From NCBI GenBank assembly GCA_037157565.1, contig JAZHRO010000073.1, forward strand, positions 22,520,501 to 22,584,500: DNA of 64,000 bases, in the 5' to 3' direction. Below the pieces are notes generated by a model, which saw nothing but the letters and a program-made list of their open reading frames with translations, searched no databases and was not told where the DNA came from. The position numbers and the translations under genes are program-made. Source of the DNA: Thalassia testudinum (taxonomy: Eukaryota; Streptophyta; Magnoliopsida; Alismatales; Hydrocharitaceae). Of this stretch, positions 55,561 to 64,000 are shown piece by piece; position 1 is the first letter of the stretch; each line of letters begins with the position of its first letter.

Positions 55561-57215
55561 AAATCTGAACCCGATGGCTCGTCTGGAAGCTCAGGTCATT
55601 GAATCAGAGGGATGATATTAGCATAATATCGATAGAATTTTGAGGACAGTTGATAGAATGCAGCATCCACCCTGAGGAGAACAGCTACAGGATTTCTACG
55701 ATCCAGCAGCACTGATTCTCGCACCTCAAGTCTGGATTCTTGTAGGTGGAGACACGTTCGAGTTGAAGCCCAATGTGATCATTCTAATCCAGAATTATTT
55801 TTATGGGAACTCGAATGAGGATCCTTTCCAGCATATAGAGGACCTGAGTCGAATCGCGGAAATGGTTCGACCCAGAAATGTCGATATGGGAATTGTTCTC
55901 ATGAAGCTTTTTCCGTTTTCTCTCAAGGATAAAACTTCATATTGGTTTAAGACCATCGGGAGGCTAATTGGAGCCTGGGTGGAATTATGACGTGAATTCT
56001 TGCAGAAGTTCTTCCCGATTGTATAAATGCGATGAGGCATGCGATTATGACATTCTCCCAAGGACCAGGGGAGAAGTTGCATGATGCCTGGGATTGATTT
56101 CACGATCACCCTAGGAAATGCCGCATCATGGTGTGCCTAGATGGCACTTGGCTCAGATCCGTTACCATGTACTAGATGACACACATTGATATATGGCCGA
56201 TGCATCTAGTGGCAAGAATTTCCTCCCAAAGGATGAGAGCAATGCATTTGTGTTTTTCGAGTCCTTGGTGGAGAACTCGATGAATGCTGCGTCAATGAAC
56301 CAATTCCAGCGGCCTAGATAGTAATGGGTTAGTGTCCATGAGGCTTACGCAGAGTCTGCTCAAGTCGATATGGACATCATCACCAAGAAGCTAGATAAGG
56401 TTGATCTGCTAGATAAGAAGCTCGACGAATTGATTCGAGCTTGACTCGAATTCTCCAAAAATTCTGCTGCATCTAGATCTTCCTATGCACCCCGAACCCC
56501 TCCTGCTTGAGTTAATTTACTCACTCAAGATGCATCTTCTTCTTATTCATGGGATCTCGCATATCAGGATCCCGTGAATAATCTCAATCTGGCACCACAT
56601 AATTAGAGTTACACACTACATGATGATTTTAATGTGTATTCCCTTGATGAATGTACATCTTAGACGTCGTCGGCCTATGAGGACATCAATGCTATTCAGG
56701 GATACGAGTGTAACAACCCATACTCAGAGACGTATAACCTTGGTTGGTGCCTGCATCCGAACTTCTCCTAGTCTGGTAACTCACAAAGACCACATTAGGA
56801 TCCACACTACCAGACCAGACAATACGAGAATGAGAAAAACACATCCAAGGCAGTAGCCATTTCCATCTCAGTAGCAACAATCCCATTCCATATATCAGCT
56901 GCTGCATCAAGCTGCTGGCCACCCTCCAAAGTGGGCTGACCCTTTGGAGGCACTAAAGGAGGAATTGTAAGAATCAATGCGAAAATCCACGCAGGATAGC
57001 TTGCAGATCATGAAGGCAATGGCTGACTAGATACAGAGCATTCAAAACATACAGAACCAGCAGTTGTAGGAGCATAGGACTCAGGGAGCCTTGCTGTCCC
57101 AATTTATCTGTAACTCGTGATATGTGCAGAACCAAGGTGCCCCACCTAGGTTTCAGGCACGATAGGGACAGGCACATGCTATACTACAAGCGCCTCCTGC
57201 AGCACCCAGTTATGG
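55561..57215 (+). pseudogene. Athila gag remnant
   Basis: It starts near 55575 (ARLEAQVIESEG). Gag domain pieces are FELKPNVIILIQNYFYGNSNED and LMKLFPFSLKDKTSYWFKTI at 55763-55990, homologous to residues 150-220 of the intact gag at 43522-46548. After a stop at 55987, decayed capsid reading (EFLQKFFPI) continues, then a Q/P-rich tail to about 57215. Many stops and frameshifts are present. Confidence 0.85.
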
Positions 57216-58250
57216 CAAGTTGCCTTTGCTCCAGAACCCCGCATATTCTACCCATTCTACTCCACCACCTCATAGACAACATGCTGATGCAATAGCTGTT
57301 ACATTGAGGAGCAGGAAGAAGACATACGACCCACCATTTAGGCAGGCGGGTTCTGATTTTTCATGCCCTTCACTGCATGATGGTTCGACTCCTTCCTCAT
57401 CTCAGGAGCCACCTGCAGTAGATAAGGGCAAGAGGCCAATTGACCCTGAGATTCTTGTCCCTTTTCCCAAAGCTTGGACACGAGATATAGCACGGAAAAA
57501 AGGTATGTGGAATTTTGAGGACTTGAAATCGATGTTCAAGGAATTTCATATTCAGGTCCCTCTCCTCGAAGCCATAGATCACATTCCCACTGTCGCTAGG
57601 TTCTTTAAGGACTATTGTACCCTGAAGCGACAGTAGAAGAATGGACGATAGGCGGTACTATCGAAGGAAGCTAGTGTTGTGATTCTAGCCAACCTACCAC
57701 CCAAGAAGAAAGACCCTGGTACCCCACTCTTTTCCTTCTTTTTGCAGGATTCTCCATTTAATTGGGCCCTTCTTGATCTGGGTTCGTCCATCAACCTAAC
57801 TCTCACTCCGTATATGATCATTTTCAATTCGGGGAGTTAAAACCCACCTCCATTACTATTCAGCTGGCTGATCGATCAGTGAAAACATCGAGGGGGATGG
57901 TTGAGAACGTCATCATTAAGGTCAGTGGATTTTACTTTCCCACAGACCTTTTCGTTCTCGATATGGAGGTTCCTCCTAATCTCTATGATGCACCAATCAT
58001 TTTAGGTCTCTCGTTCTTGATGATAGGCTAAGGAAACATTGACTGTGCATACGGGTGTATGGAGATTGCTCTAGGAGATGAAAGACTTAGACTTGATATA
58101 TTCAGGGCATCAAGGAACTTTTATTGTGATCACATCGAGGAGGATGTGAAGATGAAGAATCAGCCTTTTGTGGCAACATTGGTCTCCTTTATGAAGACCC
58201 AACGTCTCATTCGTCTTTACTGTTAGGGATTCTAGACCTCGATCCATGTG
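57216..58250 (+). pseudogene. Athila protease remnant
   Basis: Frame 57220-57636 has AIAVTLRSRKK, VPLLEAIDHIPTVARFFKDY, and after a stop ILANLPPKKKDPGTP. The active site reads ALLDLGSSINL near 57767-57800. Then a frame change brings IQLADRSVKTSRGMVENVI and APIILGLSFLMIG. Domain order matches the intact gag-protease at 43522-46548. Confidence 0.85.
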
Positions 58251-58429
58251 GGATTGAGATCACTGCAATGCACATTTTTTGTCGCTGATCATCTAAACAT
58301 GACACCCCTGATTCTATCTTGATCCACAAATTACTGAATTGCCCTTGCTAACATAGGAAGGCATGACTACAACAAATGGGTTCTCTGTTAATGCAGTCAC
58401 ACTGACTATTTAGCAGGTGGTGAATTAGT

Positions 58430-59815
58430 AAGAATCCTTGCATATCAGGATCATCAAATTCTTGCTACTAATTCTGCCCCTTCTACTCCCAATTGTGATT
58501 CTGACCCACCCGTGATTGAACTGAAGCCCTTACCTGACTCACTAAAATATGTGTTTTTGGGTGAAAGTGAGACATACCAGGTTATTATTAGTGCTCACTT
58601 GACCCAGAAACAGGAGAGTTAATTGATTTCTGTTTTACAAGAACATAGGGTTGCTATTGTGTGGAGTATCGCTGATCTCCACAGGATTCGCCCCTCGTAT
58701 TGCACTCTTCACATTTACACGGATGAGGGGGTGAAACCTTCGAGACAACCTCAAAGGAGGCTGAACTCAAATATGTTAGAGGTTGTTAAGGAGATCATTA
58801 AATGGCTGGATGCGGGCATTGTATGTTCGATCTCTGACAACCAATATAAAGAATGACAAGGGCGAATCCATCCCAACCTATACTGCGACTTCATGGTAGG
58901 TTTGCATAGACTATAGGAAACTAAATACGGCTACCCAGAAAGATCATATTCCTTTACCGCTCTTTGTTCAGATCTTAGAGCGGTTAGCTGGGCACAGTTT
59001 CTTTTACTTTTTGGATGGATACTTTGGGTATAATCAGGTAGCGATTAGCCTGGAATATCAAGACAAGACCACTTTCACATGTCCCATTGGAACATTTTCC
59101 TTTAAGCGAATGCCCTTCGGCCTCTGCAACGCACCAGTGACATTTCAGCATTGTATGATGGCCATTTTCTTTGACATGATTGGGGATTATGTGAAAGTAT
59201 TTATGGATGATTTCTCCATTTTCGGAGATGACTTTTCATCTTGTCTTGATAACCTCACCAAGATCTTGAAATGATGCATTGAAGTAAACTTAGTACTCTC
59301 GTGGGAAAAAAAGCCATTTCATGGTGAGGAATGGCATTATACTAGGACATAGGATCTCATCCAATGGACTCGAGGTTGACCGAGCTAAATAAAAAATTAT
59401 ATCCCAATTACCTCCACCTTGCTCAGTTAAGCAAATCAGATCATTCTTGGGTCACGATGAATTTTACTGGAGATTTATACATGATTTCTCGAAAATCGCA
59501 CTCCCATTGACGAATCTTCTAGTAGTCGATGTCCCATTTGATTTTAATACCTCATGTCTCAGTGCCTTCAGGACCTTGCGAAGTGTTGTTTCCAACTCTT
59601 CGATTCTCCAACCACCCGATTGGTCTCTCGATTTCGAGATGATGTCCGATGCCTTTGATTTCACCGTCAGAGCTGTTTTAGGCCAAAATCGGGAGGATGG
59701 CCTTTTGTAATATAGTACTTTGGAAAGACGCTGAATGAGGCTCAACGTAATTATACTGTCATTGAAAAAGAACTGCTAGTAGTGGTATTCAGGTTGGCAA
59801 AATTTTGATCATACT
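58430..59815 (+). pseudogene. Athila reverse transcriptase remnant
   Basis: Pieces in order are VLQEHRVAIVWSIADLHRI and PSYCTLHIYTDEG (58623-58856), a broken palm region, then 59011-59274 with DGYFGYNQVAISLEYQDKTT, MPFGLCNAPVTFQH and the catalytic VFMDDFSIFGDDF. The connection FYWRFIHDFSKIALPLTNLL follows at 59447. RNase H starts with PPDWSLDFEMMSDAFDF. Stops and frameshifts separate the pieces. Confidence 0.9.
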
Positions 59816-60309
59816 TGCTTGGGTCCAAAGTGATAATTTTTACAGACCACTTGGCCCTTCGGCATTTGTTGGCAAAGAAGGATGCCAAACCCCATATCAT
59901 CAGATGGATCCTTCTTTTGCAAGAATTTGATGTCGAAATGCACGACAAAGTCGAATCACAAAATGTTGTGGCGGATCACTTATCTAGACTAGACCCAACC
60001 CACATCCCCTATTCCCTACCCATTTTAGATCAATTCTCGGATGAGTCTTTCTTGGCAATCCATTTTGTCGAGTTTCCCTCGTACATGGATATCATGAATT
60101 ATCTTGTCGTAGGCAAGATTCTCGCAAATTTATCCAAGGACCAGAAACTCAAATTTATTTCTGAGGCCAAATTCTATTTCTGGGATGACCCCTTGCTCTT
60201 CTGCATTGGCGCCGATCAGATCATCAGGAGGAGTGTCCTAGACTTTGAAATCTCGAGTGTGTTATCTTTTTGCCACAATGAAGCTTGTGGTGGTCATTTC
60301 TCAAGTTGA
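59815..60309 (+). pseudogene. Athila RNase H and connection remnant
   Basis: An open stretch of 164 codons has IIFTDHLALRHLLAKKDAK, EFDVEMHDKVESQNVVADHL and SRLDP, the classic gypsy RNase H C-terminus (DHLSRL). It then enters the H2C2-like integrase N-terminus (CHNEACGGHFSS) and ends at a frameshift. Confidence 0.88.
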
Positions 60310-61304
60310 AAATTCACTGTAAAAATTTTACAGTTGGGATTTTTCTGGCCAACTATTTTCAGAGATACACACGACTTTGCCAAGTGCTGAAAATGATACC
60401 AGTCGGTCGGTTCTATGACCAGGAGAAACATGATGCCTCTCTAACCCATCTTGGTCATAGAAGTGTTCGATATATAGGGCATCGATTTCATGGGCCTTTC
60501 CCGAATTCGCATGGCTTCAAGTCATACTTCTCACTGTTGATTATGTCTCGAAATGGGTCGAAGCCATCTCGGCTTGATGGGCTGATCATAAGACCGTCAT
60601 TTCTTTCATATGGGAATGTATTTTTGCGAGATTTGGTGTACCCCATGCTCTGATTAGTGATGGGGGTAGTCACTTCATCCATGCCCACTTCAGGACATTA
60701 CTAAAGAAATACGGGGTACATCACTATATAGCCACCCCGTATCATTCGCAGACCAATGGGCAAGCTGAAGTGTCTAATTGTCAAATCAAGCCGATTCTAT
60801 AGAAGACGGTTAGACCAGATAGGAAGGATTGGTCCGATAGATTAATCGATTCACTTTGGGCATATTGGACCGCATATAAGGCCCCACTCGAAATGTCACC
60901 ATGTTTATGGTATATGGAAAGGCCTGTCACCTTCCTGTCGAGCTGGAGCTCCACGTCTTTTGGGCAGTGCAAAAGTGTAATTTAACCTCGGTGCGGGAGG
61001 TTATGAAAGGAAGCTCCAGCTCAGTGAATTAGAAGAGATTCAATGGGAGGCCTACGAGAATGCAACAAGCTACAAAGACAGGACAAAGGCCTTTCATGAC
61101 CGCTACATCTAGAGAAAGGAATTCACACCCAACCAGCATGTCTGGTTATTCAATTCGCATCTAAAATTCTTTGCAGGAAAACTCAAGTCCAAGTGGACTG
61201 GCCTGTACATTGCGATTCACCCCTATTCTAATGGGGTGGTCCAAATCGTGGACCCAAAATCTGGGCATGTTTCTATGGTAAATGGCTAGTCCCTCATGCC
61301 ATTT
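60310..61304 (+). pseudogene. Athila integrase remnant
   Basis: Readable across frames: GIDFMGPFPNSHGFK-like near 60480-60510, [15 protein letters not shown] near 60650-60690, [13 protein letters not shown] near 60740-60780 (catalytic E region), and a C-terminal KLKSKWTGLYIA near 61180-61215. Internal stops and shifts are frequent. The end runs directly into LTR-derived sequence at about 61305, so the natural pol end and the front of the 3' LTR are deleted. Confidence 0.85.
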
Positions 61305-61856
61305 ATGCCCTGGAAGTGGATCCCGCAATGGCGACACCTTGCCTCGTCCTCCCTTCATCCTAGCTTCATACTCTTTCCTTTGTCTCCATTCTCTCTCTTC
61401 CAGGAGTTGTTCAACTGGCTCGTCCCCCAAGCAACCATCGAGAGGGATTTCTCACTCTCTTTCTATCTTTTACTGCTTTCTAGTATAGTTTTATTTTATT
61501 GGCAATTAGTTGTAGTAAACTTTGAAGCAATTGTCTAGAAGTGATTCTCTCTCTTATATTTTGCAAGTAGAATAGAGTAGTTAGATTTTTTTTCCCGATC
61601 TGATCTTCTGGCTTATTTAAAATACCAAAACAACCACAAAAGAAAAAACACTGAAAATAAATAAAATAATGCATGGATTTTTATAATCAAACATCTCCTC
61701 CCTACGTTCAACCTGGGACTCATCTAGTCTCAGTTAAAACTATTTGATAAGTTGAACTTTCTTGTGAAAATACGATGACTTGAGTTTCTTTCTCTTGAAG
61801 CACTAAAATTGATTTCTTTGCATGAATTTTATCGACTATCGATTTGCTATAGCAGC
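61305..61856 (+). mobile_element. 5'-truncated family-C LTR fused to integrase
   Basis: It begins CTGGAAGTGGATCCCGC and aligns with 63087 onward of the LTR at 61857-63615 (GGAAGTGAATCCTGC, then TTTTACTGCTTTCTAGTATAG versus TTTATTGCTTTCTAGAGTAG). About the first two thirds of this LTR are missing. It ends CTATAGCAGC, just short of the expected LTR end, where the next LTR starts. Confidence 0.75.
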
Positions 61857-62302
61857 TGATGTAAACATGTTTATATTACATAAAATGTCTATTTATGCAT
61901 GTTATTAAGCATATAATTGCATTACATACTATAAATATTGCATAGCATGCATCATCTTACATTTAGATTAGTTTGAATAAAATGGAGGTTAATTGTCTCC
62001 TTTTATGTTCAGGGATAGGGCAACATTTTATCGGGGCCTTGGATTGAAGATCCAACCATACAGATCTGACCAGAGTAACAATTGGAGTTCAACGACTCCA
62101 AGATCGCCTTAATCAGACATCTGTAGCATCAGATAGAGATCGAGGAACCTTAGAGATTAAGGGCCAAGATGGTGTGAATCCACACTTCAGATGGCAAATC
62201 CAATAGCACGGATGGATTCGGATCGACGATCGCAGCCTAACGGCATGAAAATTGACTCAATTAGACACCCGTGGCACCATCTACATCATCTAGAAGATGG
62301 AC

Positions 62303-62336
62303 GGCCAAGATGGCGCCACATGGTGCCATCTCGGCC
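62303..62336. repeat. 34-nt near-perfect palindrome
   Basis: GGCCAAGATGGCGCCA faces TGGTGCCATCTCGGCC across a CA centre, with only two mismatched pairs. The related solo LTR has a palindrome at the same place (4483-4506) with a different core, so the fold is kept while the sequence drifts. Confidence 0.8.
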
Positions 62337-62534
62337 GCCCAACCGGCCGCCCTCAACTTCTGAAGCTGCTAGCACCCATGCATCTCCATCGTTGGATCAA
62401 GATCCAACGGCTGAAAATGGGTCCCAACCGGCGCTCTCAAACTTTGAAGGATCACTTGGAGATGCAGCCCTGACCGTTGGATTTAACTCCAATGGTCCTG
62501 ATCGCGCACTCAGATGTCGCTCCGCCCGCCCATC

Positions 62535-62605
62535 CATGCGTGTAGCATAGTGGATAGAGCGTTCGCTCGCGGATGGGCACGGGTTCGAGCCGCGAGGAGC
62601 GGAAG
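62535..62605 (+). ncRNA. tRNA-like stretch with A and B boxes inside the LTR
   Basis: GTGTAGCATAGTGGATAGAGC (an A-box-like D-arm) is followed after about 25 nt by GGGTTCGAGCC (B box). It is at the same LTR position as 4205-4275 in the solo copy. No complete acceptor stem is evident. Confidence 0.55.
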
Positions 62606-62760
62606 TTGAGGCGCAGGCGAGCGGGTGCACATGACCACTTGATGAGGATCAGACGGCCATGCGTGCTCAGTCTAGATCACGCACCATCGCACGCCCGAGC
62701 GGACGTAGGATTGCACGTGGAGGTGCGCTCAGTTGAGGCGCTGCGGTTATCAATCCTCAG

Positions 62761-62784
62761 CCGTTCGATCTCACGATCGAACGG
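62761..62784. repeat. Perfect hairpin CCGTTCGATC/GATCGAACGG
   Basis: Ten perfect base pairs around a TCAC loop. A decayed counterpart is in the solo LTR near 4010-4035. Confidence 0.85.
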
Positions 62785-62945
62785 TCGAGGTTTGATGAAC
62801 ATGGGCGATGGGGGAGGTGAGCGGGCGGCAGGCGCGATGAACGTCGCCCACGACCTGGGCTTTAGTGACGCTTAATTCTGTCACTAAAGTCCCCTTATTT
62901 AATATTTTGAAATTGTAAAGACTGAATTGCCCTCACTCCTTGCAA

Positions 62946-62955
62946 CTATAAAAGG
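62946..62955 (+). promoter_or_regulatory. LTR TATA box
   Basis: CTATAAAAGG. Transcription would be expected to start about 30 bp downstream. Confidence 0.65.
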
Positions 62956-63618
62956 AGACCCCCTCCATGCGAAATTCTCATCCCTTCCTTCTCTTTTTTC
63001 CCTCTCCAAAGCTCAAGAGAAGCTTCTCCCACATCCAGGATGCTTCTTAAGAGATAAAGTCAAATTTTTGCCTCCATTTCGGAAGTGAATCCTGCGATGA
63101 TGATAACGTGCTGCCCCATTTTCGTTCTTCCCACTTTGTCCTCCTTCTACCTACTCTGTTCCCCATGTTCCAGGTGTCGTCCCGTCCGGCTCATCCTCCT
63201 AGCGATTGTCGAGGAGGATATCTCTGTCTCCATTCTTTTTATTGCTTTCTAGAGTAGATTTACTCCTTTCTAGTGTAATTATTTCCCACTTTCTAGTCGT
63301 AATGAGTAGTGTAGCGAATAACTTTTTGATAATGAAATCCATGTTTATTCTACATCCCTTTTGCTTTTATTTGTAATATTCTCTCTCTTTCTCTTCTATT
63401 TATTATTTGTTAAATAGTTTTCAATTAGTTATTCTGTTTCGTGACAAATAAAACAAACGAGTATTTCTAATCAAACGTCTGCCTCCCTGAGTTTGACCTA
63501 GGATTTCTATTCTGGTATAAGTTTTATTTATTGAACATAAGTTCTTCACTTTCAAACTACAACGACAGGTTTTTCAAAATCAAATACGATAGCGTAGTAA
63601 CCTGTAACTTCAACATTT

Positions 63619-63636
63619 TGGCACCATTGCCGAGGA
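63619..63636 (+). other. Primer binding site, tRNA-Asp type
   Basis: TGGCACCATTGCCGAGGA, 3 nt after the LTR end. It differs from the usual TGGCGCCGTTGCCGGGGA at three positions. Confidence 0.85.
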
Positions 63637-64000
63637 GGTGACGCTCTTTGATTTTTTCACGTTTTCCAACTTAGAATCATGTACCTCACTTCTCTCCTTT
63701 GTTATTGTGATTGTAGGTACTCTTTTGAGACAAGCAAAAGCAGTAGATTGGAGTAAAGTGTTGTTGATGGTTTTGTAAGTTATTCCCCACCTCCCACCCA
63801 TTAGTTTTCATTCTACCACGAAATAATACAAACATTAATCAACCTAGGTGTTCTTATAAACTCTAAGGTTAGTTTTGTTTGTTTGTTTGACACCTACATC
63901 CACCTCAACTTCCACATTTAAAAAGAAAAATTAAAAAAAAAATCTCACAGAGGTACACAACCTTATTTAGTTTTCAAACTAACCGGTAAACCGATCTTTG
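63637..64000 (+). other. Leader of the last Athila element
   Basis: The non-coding start of the internal region. Gag is expected beyond the window edge. Nothing else is seen. Confidence 0.5.

Larger units (their letters stand above)
61857..63615 (+). mobile_element. 5' LTR of an Athila-type element (family C)
   Basis: A 1759-bp LTR from TGATGTAAACATG to CTTCAACA, with a PBS 3 nt later. The element continues past the window. It is homologous to the solo LTR at 3124-4964. It inserted near the end of an older LTR, so its right flank beyond the window should read GCAGC. It contains a hairpin (62303-62336), a tRNA-like stretch (62535-62605), a perfect hairpin (62761-62784) and a TATA box (62946). 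Confidence 0.85.

Overview
This window is a block of flowering-plant repeat DNA made almost entirely of transposable elements inserted into one another. I found no host cellular gene. The plant assignment rests on the element families: SIRE-type Ty1/copia, Athila-type and Tekay/Del-type Ty3/gypsy, and a CACTA (En/Spm) transposon. It is also supported by tRNA-Asp and tRNA-iMet primer binding sites and a degenerate TTTAGGG stretch. I cannot name the species.

Layout. (1) 1-7027: the 3' part of an old plus-strand SIRE-type copia element, with a pol remnant, a post-pol env-like reading frame, polypurine tracts and a 3' LTR. A solo Athila-type LTR (3124-4964, TSD TTAAC) interrupts the env-like frame. 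(2) 7028-30818: a minus-strand SIRE-type element that keeps gag only. Its truncated 3' LTR abuts the previous LTR head to head. A 20.2-kb CACTA transposon (8414-28584, TSD TTG) sits inside it. That CACTA carries broken Tnp2 and TnpA-like genes, and a Tekay-type gypsy element (15425-24309) splits the TnpA-like gene. (3) 30819-51661: an Athila pol remnant split by a solo LTR (32187-50799, TSD ACCAT). Two younger elements later inserted into that LTR: a gag-only copia (32991-38587, TSD AGTAC) and a gag-protease-only Athila (39799-50434, TSD GCCGT). (4) 51662-61856: an LTR with PBS followed by a decayed Athila gag-pro-RT-RNaseH-integrase region and a truncated LTR of another family. (5) 61857-64000: the 5' LTR, PBS and leader of a further Athila-type element that runs off the window.

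Working logic. Only the gag-protease frame at 43522-46548 (1008 codons) is intact. Three separate elements kept gag, lost pol and still bear LTRs on both sides. The two with intact LTR pairs also have perfect TSDs. They look like non-autonomous passengers that supply their own capsid and borrow reverse transcriptase and integrase from relatives.

Most unusual observation. A short palindrome, RGACGTCTG and its CpG-decayed forms, occurs in pairs whose starts are exactly 20 bp apart, with unrelated 11-nt spacers. It appears in four element types: Tekay LTR, SIRE-type copia LTR, Athila LTR and the interior of the CACTA element. A second palindrome, TTGATCGACCA, shows a similar paired 21-22 bp layout in the SIRE LTRs. 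In addition, both copies of one Athila-type LTR family contain a tRNA-like stretch with A-box and B-box motifs. All coordinates were read by eye, and LTR edges without a TSD are approximate.
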